Positions 53,304 to 63,126 are shown, numbered from the stretch's first letter. The stretch: 64,000 nt of DNA from Chromatiaceae bacterium (GCA_024235175.1 JACKMX010000002.1:897501-961500); one strand, 5' to 3'. Translations and numbers: made by a program. The notes: generated by a model not told the origin, from the letters alone.

Positions 53304-55892
53304 TTGATTAATCGCGCAGGCCTTCTGATAACCACTTTAATGGGCGGCCTGACATTTTTGTTGTGGTCGGTTGTCAACCAGCCCGATGTGGAGCCGCCCT
53401 GGCCAACCACGATCCAGGGTTTCTGTTTCTCCCCGATGAGGGGCGCGCAAACTCCCATGGCCGGGCATTTCCCCTCGATTGCGGAGATCGATGAGGATCT
53501 CGCCCTGCTCGCCGGTGAAGCCTATGCCGTGCGTACCTACACGGTAGAGTCGACGCTGGCCGAAGTGGCTCCACTGGCCGGCGCACATCAGCTCAATGTA
53601 ATGCTCGGCGGCTGGATTAACCGGGATGAGGAGGCTAACAAAAAAGAGATCGAGAAACTTATCCGTGTCTATCGGGAAAATCATGAGCAGGTGGTTCGGG
53701 TGATTGTCGGCAATGAGGCCCTGCTGCGTGGCGACCAGACGGTCGAGCAGATGATCGGCCACCTCAAACGGGTCCGCAAGAATGTCTGGGCTCCAGTCAG
53801 TCTGGCGGAACCCTGGCACATCTGGCTTAAATATCCTGAATTGGTCAAGCAGGTCGATTTTATCGCCGTCCATATTTTGCCGTACTGGGAAGGCATAGAT
53901 GTGGAGCAGGCTGTGGATTACGTTGTTTTCCGCTATGAACAGCTGAAGGCTGCCTATCCGGAGAAGCGCATCGTAATCGCCGAAGTCGGCTGGCCCAGCA
54001 ATGGCCGTACCCGCAAGGACGCCAAGGCAACTTTGGCCAATCAGGCCAAATTCCTGCGCCGTTTTCTCGCAGTCGCGGAACGTGAAGGCTACACCTATTA
54101 TCTGATGGAGGCATTCGACCAGCTCTGGAAAAGAAAACTGGAGGGAGAGGCAGGAACCAACTGGGGGGTGTATAACATCGACCGGGAGCCCAAATTTTCG
54201 TTTACCGCGCCGGTTGTCAGAATCCCGGGGTGGCACGGACTGGTGGCGATCAGCATCGGACTCACGGTACTGCTGCTGGCGGTTATGTTCCGCGACAGCG
54301 GTGGGCTTATGGCCCGCGGCCGCGGATTCCTTGCGCTGGTGGCCTACGCCATTACCACTTTCGCTGTGTGGATGGTTTGGGAATACTCCCATCAATACTT
54401 GACTCCAGCCACACTGGCTGTAGGGATCATGCTGTTCATTGCAGCGCTTGGTGTTATCGTCGTCCTGCTGGCTGAGGCTCATGAGTTGGCGGAGTCCGCC
54501 TGGATGCGCCCCTGGCGATCTGAGTTACGCCCCGCAGGAGTGCCGGATGAACAGCTTCCAATGGTCTCGGTGCATGTTCCCGCCTATAACGAACCTCCGG
54601 ATATGATGATTGAAACACTTGATGCGCTGGCGGCGCTCAATTATCCGCAGTTTGAGGTGCTGGTTATCGACAACAACACCAAAGATCCCGCCGTCTGGCA
54701 ACCGGTTCAGGTCCACTGCGAGCGCCTGGGTGCACGCTTCCGCTTCTTTCACGTTGATCCTCTTGCCGGCTTCAAGGCCGGAGCACTGAACTTCGCTCTG
54801 CAGCAGACCGATCCTGCGGCTGAGATTGTCGCGGTGATCGACAGCGACTACACCGTAAAAGCCAACTGGCTGCGGGATATGGTGCCCCACTTCAAGGATC
54901 CCGAAATGGGCATTGTCCAGGCTCCGCAGGATTATCGGGACGGCGCGCAAAATGCATTTAAAGCGATGTGTATGGCTGAGTACCGCGGCTTTTTCCATAT
55001 AGGCATGGTGACCCGCAACGAGCGCAATGCAATCATCCAGCACGGTACCATGACACTGGTACGGCGACGGGTGCTGGAAGAAGTGGGCGGATGGGGCGAA
55101 TGGTGCATCACCGAGGACGCCGAGCTGGGTCTGCGTATTTTCGAGCAGGGACACAAGGCAACCTACATCCCCAAAAGCTATGGCAAGGGGCTGATGCCGG
55201 ACAATTTTGCGGACTTCAAGAAACAGCGTTTCCGCTGGGCCTATGGTGCGGTTCTTATCCTCCGGCAGCACCTGACGCTGCTGCTTGGGCTCGAGCCCAG
55301 CCGCCTGACCTGGGGCCAGCGCTACCATTTTATCGCCGGCTGGCTGCCCTGGCTCGCCGATGGCTTCAATCTGTTCTTTAATATGGGCGCGGTAGCCTGG
55401 TCGGTGGGCATGTTGCTCTGGCCGGATCTGGTTGCGCCCCCGAATATACTGTTTGCACTGCTGCCGCTCTCCCTGTTTGTGTTCAAGCTGCTCAAGATGC
55501 TTTATCTCTACCGCAGGCGGGTGGAAGCCACCCTGCGTCAGAGCCTGGCAGCCGGCCTCGCCGGCCTCGCCGTGTCTCACACCATCGCAAGGGCTATGCT
55601 GACCGGCTTCATTACCCGGCGCATCGGATTTTTCCGTACACCCAAGTATGCCAGCAGCAACGCGCTGTTTCGCTCCCTGTTGGACGCACGCGAGGAGCTG
55701 CTGTTCCTGTTGGTGCTGTCGCTGGCGATTGCCGGTCTGTTTCTCGTCCGCGACGACAGCGACATGATGGATATCCGGATCTGGGCCGTGGTGCTGGCTA
55801 TACAGGGCATTCCCTATCTGGCTGCGGTACTGGTGGCCTTGATCGGCGGCCTGCCGAAGCTGCCGGCCAGACTGGTGGGCGCCATGAGCTAA
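53304..55892 (+). CDS. GH17 / GT2 beta-glucan synthase, NdvB-like
   Basis: Large inner-membrane enzyme, 862 aa. The N-terminal part (about residues 35-310) is a GH17-like domain with acid/base Glu138 in VGNEALLRG and nucleophile Glu227 in IAEVGWPSNG. After several membrane helices a GT2 domain follows (about 410-690), with IDNNTKDP, VIDSDYTVKANW, CITEDAELGLRIFEQG and QKQRFRWAYG (the QxxRW motif). More helices end the chain. This matches the synthase family that makes cyclic beta-1,3 or beta-1,3/1,6 glucans. The start is TTG at 53304; an ATG at 53340 would shorten it by 12 codons. Convergent with a phosphoglycerol-transferase-like gene. Confidence 0.9.
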   Translation: MINRAGLLITTLMGGLTFLLWSVVNQPDVEPPWPTTIQGFCFSPMRGAQTPMAGHFPSIAEIDEDLALLAGEAYAVRTYTVESTLAEVAPLAGAHQLNVMLGGWINRDEEANKKEIEKLIRVYRENHEQVVRVIVGNEALLRGDQTVEQMIGHLKRVRKNVWAPVSLAEPWHIWLKYPELVKQVDFIAVHILPYWEGIDVEQAVDYVVFRYEQLKAAYPEKRIVIAEVGWPSNGRTRKDAKATLANQAKFLRRFLAVAEREGYTYYLMEAFDQLWKRKLEGEAGTNWGVYNIDREPKFSFTAPVVRIPGWHGLVAISIGLTVLLLAVMFRDSGGLMARGRGFLALVAYAITTFAVWMVWEYSHQYLTPATLAVGIMLFIAALGVIVVLLAEAHELAESAWMRPWRSELRPAGVPDEQLPMVSVHVPAYNEPPDMMIETLDALAALNYPQFEVLVIDNNTKDPAVWQPVQVHCERLGARFRFFHVDPLAGFKAGALNFALQQTDPAAEIVAVIDSDYTVKANWLRDMVPHFKDPEMGIVQAPQDYRDGAQNAFKAMCMAEYRGFFHIGMVTRNERNAIIQHGTMTLVRRRVLEEVGGWGEWCITEDAELGLRIFEQGHKATYIPKSYGKGLMPDNFADFKKQRFRWAYGAVLILRQHLTLLLGLEPSRLTWGQRYHFIAGWLPWLADGFNLFFNMGAVAWSVGMLLWPDLVAPPNILFALLPLSLFVFKLLKMLYLYRRRVEATLRQSLAAGLAGLAVSHTIARAMLTGFITRRIGFFRTPKYASSNALFRSLLDAREELLFLLVLSLAIAGLFLVRDDSDMMDIRIWAVVLAIQGIPYLAAVLVALIGGLPKLPARLVGAMS

Positions 55893-55901
55893 TACTCCTT
55901 C

Positions 55902-55942
55902 AAGGTAATAATTACGGGTTCAGCATCTGCAATTATTACCTT
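55902..55942. terminator. AT-rich hairpin between the glucan synthase and phosphoglycerol-transferase genes
   Basis: A perfect 12-bp stem: AAGGTAATAATT (55902-55913) with AATTATTACCTT (55931-55942), loop 17 nt. It lies just beyond the stop at 55892, and its right arm overlaps the stop of the convergent minus-strand gene (55936). The stem is weak (AT-rich) and has no clear T run, so termination is only a guess. Confidence 0.45.
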
Positions 55943-57828
55943 AAAGTAGTTCTAAGTGTGGTTCGCTGGGAGGCGGCTGTTTTTTCCGCCGGCGCGGTAT
56001 TCAGCAACGGTTTGCCGCCACCAGGATCCGGAGAGTGTTCCAGGTTAAGGATATGCTGAAACCCGCCAAACAGATCCTGGGTCAGCGTGATGATGGCCCG
56101 CAACCAGCGTCCCGTCGTTTCGCAACGGGCCGATGTTTCCCCACCTTTCCTGCATACCAGCGGCTGCTCCCCTCCGGTCAGGAAATGCATTCCCGGAAGC
56201 GGCCGTACCGGTGCATCGGGTGAGGTGGCAGCCAGCCTCAGCAGCGAGGGGCGACCGTCGCCGAGCAGATCCAGAATGATCCCCGGCAGCTGGTACATGG
56301 GCACCTCCCCCAGTTTCAATGGACCATATTTTCCGTCAATAACCACCAGCGGTGTTGCGACCAGGTTTTTGAACATCCTGTCCTGAAAATTTGCGCGTTT
56401 GTCGGCCAGCAGCCCGGAATCGGTGAAACCGCCGTGGTTGGGGCCCAGGAACGGCGGATGGTCCCCGAACAGCACGATCAGAGACTCCGGATCCTGCGCC
56501 CGCAGATCCTTCAGAAAGGCCATCAGTTCACGTGACTTGTAGTACATCGTATTGGCGTAGTCGCGCACCAGCTTGCTGTCGACAGCGGTCTGGATAACCG
56601 GCGGACGGCTTTCATTCAGCGGGTAGTCCAGATGCCCGAATATGGTAAGTACATAGTCGAAAACAGGCGTTCCGGTGTGCAACATGGGAGTGATCTTCTG
56701 CAACACCTGACGGTAGAAAGAAGCGTCGCCAAGAAAGGTCTTGTTCATATCATCCAGAACGAAATCGTCAATCGACCAGTAACTGTCGAAACCGATACGA
56801 CGATATGCATTCACCCGGTTCCAGAAAGCGGCGATATTGGGATGAGAGGCGATGCTGTGGTAACCAATGGTTTTCAAGTGGCGCGGCAGACAAGGCACGT
56901 CGCGCCGCAGCCATCCCTCAAAAAACACCGCATCTTCGGTTACCGGAAAACCGCACAGAGTCTCAAATTCGGCATTGGCCGTATATCCACCGAATACCGG
57001 CGACAGCACCTGAGAATTACCGGTCTCCGCCCACAGCCTGCGAAATGCGGGATCAAGCGGGTCAGCCGAGAACCCCGCTTTGGAGAGCGCCATCGGGTCC
57101 CAGAAAGACTCCAGAACGATAAGGTGTACATTGCGTCCCGGCACACCGGATTGGACGCTGAATGAAACCTGATGCGGCTTCGCCTGCCGCAGTTCGTGCA
57201 ATGCTTGAACCACCTCTCCCTGGGTCGGGGGATTTGCCCCCCGGGCAAGGTAGCGTGCTGATTCCTGCACCAGATGGATCAGCAGACCGCGTCCGGAGAA
57301 ATTGCTCCGCTGATCCCAGACGGTGTTGCCAAACCAGTTGTCCATCGAGCGGGATACGGCAGCCGGCGCCCGCACGACTCCCCAGCCGGCAGTTGCCAGC
57401 ACGCACAACATTATCCAGGTCGAGGTCGAGCGCCAGGCAAACGCAAGCGCCAACAGCGTAGCGGGCACTGCCACTATCGCCACCACGCCCGCCAGCTGCC
57501 AACCGCTGAGCAATAGAAACAGATTGCCCACAGCCAGCAGATCATCCGGCATCATGGGGCCGCCGAGCACCACCACTTTACCGGCGTTGGTCAGATGCAG
57601 GGCAGCCATCAGGAGTGCGATGGCGGGCAGGTACCAGGTGAGATTGCGCGAGAGGGTGTAGATCACCGCCCCCAGCAACAGATTTGCAATCAGGTCACGC
57701 GGCACCGCATTCCAATAAAGCGCAACATCGAATACCCAGGCTGAAATCCCTTGCAGCAGCGCATACCAGAGCACAACAAAGCCAAGGGCGAGAGCCCAAC
57801 CACCCACACGTGCAGATATCTTGATCAC
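55936..57828 (-). CDS. LTA-synthase-like sulfatase-fold phosphoglycerol transferase
   Basis: Inner-membrane enzyme with about five N-terminal helices and a periplasmic alkaline-phosphatase-fold domain (about residues 235-560). Metal and nucleophile motifs are present: IVLESFWDP, the threonine nucleophile in FGGYTANAEFETLCGFP, and FGDHPPFLGPNHGGF. This is the layout of OpgB/MdoB-like and LTA-synthase-like transferases, which move phosphoglycerol from phosphatidylglycerol to glycans. I take the GTG at 57828 (GGAG 9-12 nt upstream) as start; the ORF is open to 57864. The adjacent glucan synthase supplies a plausible acceptor. Confidence 0.85.
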   Translation of the reverse strand: MIKISARVGGWALALGFVVLWYALLQGISAWVFDVALYWNAVPRDLIANLLLGAVIYTLSRNLTWYLPAIALLMAALHLTNAGKVVVLGGPMMPDDLLAVGNLFLLLSGWQLAGVVAIVAVPATLLALAFAWRSTSTWIMLCVLATAGWGVVRAPAAVSRSMDNWFGNTVWDQRSNFSGRGLLIHLVQESARYLARGANPPTQGEVVQALHELRQAKPHQVSFSVQSGVPGRNVHLIVLESFWDPMALSKAGFSADPLDPAFRRLWAETGNSQVLSPVFGGYTANAEFETLCGFPVTEDAVFFEGWLRRDVPCLPRHLKTIGYHSIASHPNIAAFWNRVNAYRRIGFDSYWSIDDFVLDDMNKTFLGDASFYRQVLQKITPMLHTGTPVFDYVLTIFGHLDYPLNESRPPVIQTAVDSKLVRDYANTMYYKSRELMAFLKDLRAQDPESLIVLFGDHPPFLGPNHGGFTDSGLLADKRANFQDRMFKNLVATPLVVIDGKYGPLKLGEVPMYQLPGIILDLLGDGRPSLLRLAATSPDAPVRPLPGMHFLTGGEQPLVCRKGGETSARCETTGRWLRAIITLTQDLFGGFQHILNLEHSPDPGGGKPLLNTAPAEKTAASQRTTLRTTLR

Positions 57829-58262
57829 TGAATTCACTCCGCCCGGTACCCGGGCAAACCGCATCCGGCATATGCCAAAAAGAGCGCCGCGAGAGAGATT
57901 TTTCCCGATTCAGTAATAATTATATTTTTCATATCCTATTGAAAACCCCACCATATAAGATCCGGCCCCGGCTGATAAGTTACCGTATAGTCAGACTGCG
58001 GCAGTGATATGCTCCGGCCGGAAAAATGCCGCCATCCCGGGCACAACTCTGACACTCCCTCCGGGTGTATTGTTCCGGTCATCGGAAATTCGTCGCTCGC
58101 CACCCCACGAACCTGAGCAGACGCTCTGTTGCGGTCGCTTCGTTTGCGATTTTATCCGCTTTGTCTTATATAGGCAGCTGTTAACTGCCGGGACAAATCC
58201 GCCCGATTTGCTGGAATCAAACAACCCACCTCAACTATAAGCGCTGACGGAAGGAGAATCAG
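57829..58262. other. Divergent intergenic region upstream of dctP
   Basis: A 434-bp region with an AT-rich patch (57915-57950). Immediately before dctP it has GGAAGGAG, a strong ribosome site. I see no gene or RNA; promoters for both sides are expected here. Confidence 0.5.
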
Positions 58263-59336
58263 ATGAAACGTCGTGATTTTATCAAGCAAGCAGCAGTCGG
58301 AACCGCAGCAGCGGTGGCCGCCCCTGCGGTTATAGCAGCTCCCAAAAAGATCCGCTGGAGAATGCCGACCAGCTGGCCAAAAGCCTTCGACCTCATCTAC
58401 GGCGGCGCTGTCGACATCGCCGACAGGGTCAAAGCGATGAGCGGCGGCGATTTCGAGATCCTTCCCTATGCGGGCGGTGAGCTCGTCGGAGGCCTGGAGG
58501 TGTTCGATGCGGTCTCGCAGGGAACCTTCCCCATTGGGCATACCGCATCCTATTACTATGTCGGCAAAAGCCCTGCTTTCGCATTCGACACGGGGCTTCC
58601 CTTCGGGTTTAACTTCAGGCAGCAAAATGCCTGGCTCTATAGCGGCGGTGGTATCGAGCAGATGCGCAAACTATACGCCGACTTCAATATTATCAATATC
58701 CCCGCAGGCAATACCGGCTGCCAGATGGGGGGCTGGTTTCGCAAAGAGGTAAACACCCCCGATGACCTCAAGGGACTCAGGATGCGGATTCCGGGGCTTG
58801 GCGGCAAGGTGATGAGCCGGCTGGGCGTCACGGTACAGGTGCTGGCGGGGGGGGACATCTTTCCTGCGCTGGAGCGGGGTGTGATCGATGCCACCGAATG
58901 GGTCGGCCCCTACGACGACGAGAAGGCGGGCTTCTATAAGGTAGCCAAATATTACTACTTTCCGGGCTGGTGGGAGCCGGCACCATCGCTTTGTATCTAT
59001 GTGAACAAAGCGGCTTGGGAAGACCTGCCAAAAGCGTATCAGCAGATGCTGATCACAGCCTCGTCGCAGACGAATCAACAAATGGTGGCGGATTTCGATG
59101 CAAAGAATCCTGCTGCCCTCAGAAGCCTGCTGGAGAGAGGCGTTCAACTGCGCCGCTTTTCCGACGAGATCATGCAAGTGGCCCGGAAAGAGGCGTTTGC
59201 TCTGTATGACGAGCTTGCCGCTGCCGATCCGGTATACAAGGGGATCTATGAAAACTGGAGTAAATTCAAGGCGGAGTCGGACAAATGGTTCAGCACCGCC
59301 GAGACCGCTTACGCGAGTTTCTCTTTCGGCAAGTAG
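58263..59336 (+). CDS. dctP: TRAP transporter substrate-binding protein, DctP family, Tat-exported
   Basis: Periplasmic binding subunit for a carboxylate. The 357-aa protein starts MKRRDFIKQAAVGTAAAVAAPAVIAAP, a twin-arginine signal (RRDF). The mature part shows RWRMPTSWPKAFDL, MGGWFRKEVNTPDDLKGLRMRIPG, GGDIFPALERGVIDATEWVGP and AKYYYFPGWWEPAPSLCIYVNKAAW, as in the alpha-keto-acid/monocarboxylate branch of DctP proteins (TakP-like). The large and small permease genes lie on the opposite strand just downstream, convergent, with only 5 bp between stops. Confidence 0.92.
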   Translation: MKRRDFIKQAAVGTAAAVAAPAVIAAPKKIRWRMPTSWPKAFDLIYGGAVDIADRVKAMSGGDFEILPYAGGELVGGLEVFDAVSQGTFPIGHTASYYYVGKSPAFAFDTGLPFGFNFRQQNAWLYSGGGIEQMRKLYADFNIINIPAGNTGCQMGGWFRKEVNTPDDLKGLRMRIPGLGGKVMSRLGVTVQVLAGGDIFPALERGVIDATEWVGPYDDEKAGFYKVAKYYYFPGWWEPAPSLCIYVNKAAWEDLPKAYQQMLITASSQTNQQMVADFDAKNPAALRSLLERGVQLRRFSDEIMQVARKEAFALYDELAAADPVYKGIYENWSKFKAESDKWFSTAETAYASFSFGK

Positions 59337-59341
59337 TCGAA

Positions 59342-60721
59342 TCAGGTAAGCTGCCCGACCCCGAGGCTGATCAGCCAGGTAACCAGCCGCGGAAAGTAGA
59401 ACAGCAGCAGCAGACCGACAAGCTGAATGGCAATGAATGGCACCGCGCCGAGATAAATCTGCGCGGTGCTCACTTCGGCAGGTGCCACCCCGCGCAGATA
59501 GAACAGGGAGAAACCGAAGGGGGGAGTCAGAAACGAGGTCTGCAGATTCATGCCGATCATCACACCGAACCAGACCAGGGCCATACGCGCAGGCTCATCG
59601 AATTCAGCGAACATTGGAGAGAGCATACGCGCCGCCACCGGAGCCACCAGGGGTACGATGATAAAGGCGATCTCGAAGAAGTCGATGAAAAACCCCAATA
59701 CGAAGATCGCCAGATTGACCAGCAGCAGGAAGCCGATTGCACCTCCCGGCAGGCCGGTCAGCAGCTCTTCTATCCAGAGATCTCCAAACAGCCCGCGGAA
59801 CACCAGCGAGAAGGTTTGGGAGCCGACCAGGATGAACATCACCATACTGGTGAGCCGGGCGGTGGTCTCCAGGCTCTCTCTGACCGAGGTGAGTGTAAGC
59901 CGGCGGTTCAGCGCCGCAAGGATGATTGCGCCTGAAGCACCGAAAGCACCTGCCTCGGTGGGTGTTGCCCAACCGACAAAGATACTGCCCAGCACGACCA
60001 GGATCAGTGCCAGCGGAGGCATCATCACCCAGACAATCTCCCGCCAGAGATCCCAGCCACGCATGCTTCTGTCTGCTTCAGGCATGGCAGGAGCCGCCCC
60101 GGGAGAGACAGTGGATACACCCGCCACATAGATCAAGTACAATGCGGCCAGCATGATACCGGGGATCAAAGAACCCACAAACAGGTCGCCCACCGACACC
60201 CCAAGCTGATCCGCCAGCACGATCAATACGATACTGGGTGGAATTACCTGTCCGAGCGTTCCGGATGCTGCAATGATGCCGGATGCCAAAGACTTCGAGT
60301 AGTGATATCTGAGCATGACGGGCAGCGCAATCATGCCCATTGCCACCACGGTTGCGCCCACCACACCGGTGGCTGCAGCCAGCAGCGTACCCACAAGGAT
60401 AACCGAAAAGCCAAGGCCGCCGCGCAGTGGTCCAAAAGCGTTGCCCATGGTCTTGAGCAGATCCCTGGCCAGCCCGGTGCGCTCGAGCAGAGTACCCATC
60501 AGTATGAAGAAAGGCACGGCCAGCAGCGTGTAATTCTGCATTACACCGAAGATTCGCTGGGAGATCGCCTGGAGCATTGAAAAATTCAGCAGATCCATCT
60601 CCATGCCAATGATGGCAAAGATCAGCGAGGTGCCGCCAAGCGCAAATGCAACAGGATAGCCGCTGAAGATCAGCAGCAGCGCCGCTCCGAACATCAGGGG
60701 ACCAAGCAGATCGGGATTCAT
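59342..60721 (-). CDS. dctM: TRAP transporter large permease, DctM family
   Basis: Integral membrane subunit of the sodium-driven TRAP transporter, 459 aa, with about 12 helices. The family sequences seen are FALGGTSLIFAIIG, YTLLAVPFFILMGTLLERTGLARDL, ATGVVGATVVAMGMIALPVMLRYHYSKSLASGIIAASGTLGQVIPPSIVLIVLAD and ATPTEAGAFGASGA. It overlaps the dctQ stop by 4 nt. It probably pairs with the DctP protein at 58263. Confidence 0.94.
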   Translation of the reverse strand: MNPDLLGPLMFGAALLLIFSGYPVAFALGGTSLIFAIIGMEMDLLNFSMLQAISQRIFGVMQNYTLLAVPFFILMGTLLERTGLARDLLKTMGNAFGPLRGGLGFSVILVGTLLAAATGVVGATVVAMGMIALPVMLRYHYSKSLASGIIAASGTLGQVIPPSIVLIVLADQLGVSVGDLFVGSLIPGIMLAALYLIYVAGVSTVSPGAAPAMPEADRSMRGWDLWREIVWVMMPPLALILVVLGSIFVGWATPTEAGAFGASGAIILAALNRRLTLTSVRESLETTARLTSMVMFILVGSQTFSLVFRGLFGDLWIEELLTGLPGGAIGFLLLVNLAIFVLGFFIDFFEIAFIIVPLVAPVAARMLSPMFAEFDEPARMALVWFGVMIGMNLQTSFLTPPFGFSLFYLRGVAPAEVSTAQIYLGAVPFIAIQLVGLLLLFYFPRLVTWLISLGVGQLT

Positions 60722-61272
60722 CGGGGTGTCACTTCATTGTGTTCTTCGCTGATCACCACTCCACGCAGGATAGCGATGTTGCGCACCAGTTCCGACAACC
60801 CCTGCAGCAGCAGCAATATGAACCCGACAGGTATGGCGCTTTTGACCAGGTAGCGGGGCAAGCCGCCCGGATCGGGAGAGTTTTCCAGAATACGCCAGGA
60901 ATCCAACGCATAAGGAGTGCTCACCCAGATGATCAACAGACAGAGAGGCAACAGAAACAGCAATGTCCCCAGAATATCGACCCAGGCTTTTGATTTTGAG
61001 GAAATGCGCGAATACAGGATGTCCACCCTGACGTGCGCTCCGTTGCGCAGAGCATAGGCTCCTGCCCAGAGAAACACCAGGCTGAACATGTACCACTGAG
61101 CCTCGATGTACATGTTGGAGCTGAGGTCGACGCCGATGGACAGACTCAGTTTTCGGGTTACTGCATTGTAGATACCAATCAGAACCATGATCAGTACCAG
61201 CCAGGAAAGCAATATGCCGATCCGGTTGTTCAGACGGTCAATGGCCAGAGAGACTCTCAGCAGTTGCTGCAT
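60718..61272 (-). CDS. dctQ: TRAP transporter small permease, DctQ family
   Basis: Four-helix small subunit, 184 aa, with IDRLNNRIGILLSWLVLIMVLIGIYNAVTRKL, the conserved WYMFSLVFLWAGAYALRNGAHVRVDILYSRIS, and two later helices. Start chosen at the ATG at 61272 (MQQLLRVSLAIDRL); the frame is open six codons more to 61290. First gene of a dctQM unit on the minus strand. Confidence 0.92.
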   Translation of the reverse strand: MQQLLRVSLAIDRLNNRIGILLSWLVLIMVLIGIYNAVTRKLSLSIGVDLSSNMYIEAQWYMFSLVFLWAGAYALRNGAHVRVDILYSRISSKSKAWVDILGTLLFLLPLCLLIIWVSTPYALDSWRILENSPDPGGLPRYLVKSAIPVGFILLLLQGLSELVRNIAILRGVVISEEHNEVTPR

Positions 61273-61369
61273 ACACACAGACCTTGTCAAGTAAATACAC
61301 AGGGCCGTTGAGAATATCGAAATTCCCTGCCGGCCGCTACTTTACGGGTCGGCTCACCGGAGACCGGCT

Positions 61370-61909
61370 CTAAGAATTGATGATGTACTCCAGTTTTGAA
61401 CTTCCCTGCGAAATGGAGACCTGCCAACGATTTTCAGCGGCTTCTCTGACCGATAGCATGAGATCTTCATCGGCCCTGCCCCAGACAACCACAGCGGTGA
61501 GATAATCCAGATCCGCGCCAAGGGCACCGAAAAGCAATCTTCTCCAGGTCGGCAGCTGCGGACCATCATGCATCGGCTTGCCCAGGCGTCCGGAAATCTC
61601 GACAGTCTGTTCATGCGCAAAGCGATAGGCTTCCTCGCGGCTTGAAGTTGTGACAGTGACCGTCTGTTCTGACAGCTTCCCATCGACGCATCGATAGGTG
61701 ATCTTCGCCTTTTTTCCGCCCTGTGTTCCGCTGAATTCGCTGATGCCGGCAGGAGTGGGAAACGTCAATTCAACAGATCCCAGCTGCCGCTCGATTTCCG
61801 GAATATTTACACATGAGATTCCGGGGTGGAGATTTGCAAACCGATCCGCACCAAAGGCAGATAGTGTGATCAGCAGCATGAACAGGGTCAGAGCAAATTT
61901 GATTCTCAT
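61370..61909 (-). CDS. Exported protein of unknown function
   Basis: A 179-aa protein with a clear signal peptide (MRIKFALTLFMLLITLSAFGA|DR). The mature part has two cysteines (ISCVN and YRCVD) that could form a disulfide, and no motif I recognise. It lies between dctQ and ppk2 on the same strand, 52 nt after the ppk2 stop, and could be cotranscribed with ppk2. Weak ribosome site. Confidence 0.75.
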   Translation of the reverse strand: MRIKFALTLFMLLITLSAFGADRFANLHPGISCVNIPEIERQLGSVELTFPTPAGISEFSGTQGGKKAKITYRCVDGKLSEQTVTVTTSSREEAYRFAHEQTVEISGRLGKPMHDGPQLPTWRRLLFGALGADLDYLTAVVVWGRADEDLMLSVREAAENRWQVSISQGSSKLEYIINS

Positions 61910-61961
61910 GGCTTTGATGCCGAAAATAAAGAGAGAGGTCAGCGCAGTTTATACCGACAGG

Positions 61962-62873
61962 CTATTCTACGAGTCTGCCCGTTCCAATAAGATCGGCCGT
62001 CATCTTCTCCAGTTCGTGTGCCCCTGAATAGACCAGGTTCGGATCAAGCGAGTAATCCAGCGCACTGTTGCGCCGTTTGTAGTCTACCGATCCCAGTATC
62101 ACCTTGATGGCATTGAGTCTCGCCCGATGTTTGTTATCGGCCCGGATGATGGTCCAGGGTGTCGCCGGAGTATGGGTTCGCTTGAGCATTTCATACTTGG
62201 CGCGGGAGAAATCATCCCACCGCTCCTGGACCTGAAGATCGATCTCGCTGAGTTTCCACTGTTTGAGCGGATTGGTCTTGCGGACTTCGAAGCGTTGCGC
62301 CTGCACCTCTTTGCTGACACTGAAATAGAGCTTGATCAGAATAGTGCCCTGGCGTACCAGATCCGCCTCGAATCCGGCAACTCCCTGCATGAAATCCTGA
62401 TGCTCCTTTTCGCTGCAGAACTGAAACACCGGCTCCACCAGCGCCCGGTTGTACCAACTGCGGTCGAAGATGGCGATTTCTCCACCACGCGGAAATTGTG
62501 TGACATATTTCTGAAAATACCACTGGCTGCGCTGCTCGTCCGTGGGTTTTCCGAGCGCAACAACACGATAGTGGCGCGGATTCATATAAAATGTGATACG
62601 TTGAATGGCGCCGCCCTTTCCGGCTGCATCGCGCCCTTCGAACAGAATGATCATGCGCCGATTATCTTCCTCCAGCTGCTCCTGCAGCTTGATCAATTCG
62701 GCTTCATATGGCTTCAGCTCCTCCTGCTTGCGAAAGCGCTTGAGCGCCTTGCTGCGCTCTTGCCGTAAACGCTTATTCTCCAGCTCCAGCTCGTCGATGC
62801 GCGCCAGCAAAGACGGCAGAGGAACCTGCCCGCCCCTGAACTCAACGAATTTAGGATTTTTTTTGTGACTCAT
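61962..62873 (-). CDS. ppk2: Polyphosphate kinase 2
   Basis: Uses polyphosphate to phosphorylate nucleoside diphosphates, or makes it in reverse. The 303-aa protein has the single PPK2 domain: Walker A in LFEGRDAAGKGGAIQRI, YFQKYVTQFPRGGEIAIFDRSWYNRALVEPV as Walker B, and a lid motif with FEVRKTNPLKQWKLSEID. A short coiled-coil N-terminus (ELENKRLRQERSKALKRFRKQEEL) precedes it. One domain and this length fit class I PPK2. Confidence 0.95.
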   Translation of the reverse strand: MSHKKNPKFVEFRGGQVPLPSLLARIDELELENKRLRQERSKALKRFRKQEELKPYEAELIKLQEQLEEDNRRMIILFEGRDAAGKGGAIQRITFYMNPRHYRVVALGKPTDEQRSQWYFQKYVTQFPRGGEIAIFDRSWYNRALVEPVFQFCSEKEHQDFMQGVAGFEADLVRQGTILIKLYFSVSKEVQAQRFEVRKTNPLKQWKLSEIDLQVQERWDDFSRAKYEMLKRTHTPATPWTIIRADNKHRARLNAIKVILGSVDYKRRNSALDYSLDPNLVYSGAHELEKMTADLIGTGRLVE

Positions 62874-63126
62874 ACAGCAACAATTCCCGATCTACTATTA
62901 TGAACTAAACTCTACTCAACCGATTGAAAGAACACTCAGGACAGATTCTTTTGACGGCCAATGTTATTGTATCCACTCTGGGAGGGGCTTCCCAGATTTC
63001 CGGCATGATTTACTTGGAAAGCATGCCGGTCTTACAGATCGATGCTTCAACCAGATTGGCCGAAATTTTGTTAAGACCATTACCAGGAATTTGAGCACGG
63101 CATTATCGGCTTCCGGAGAGAAAATC

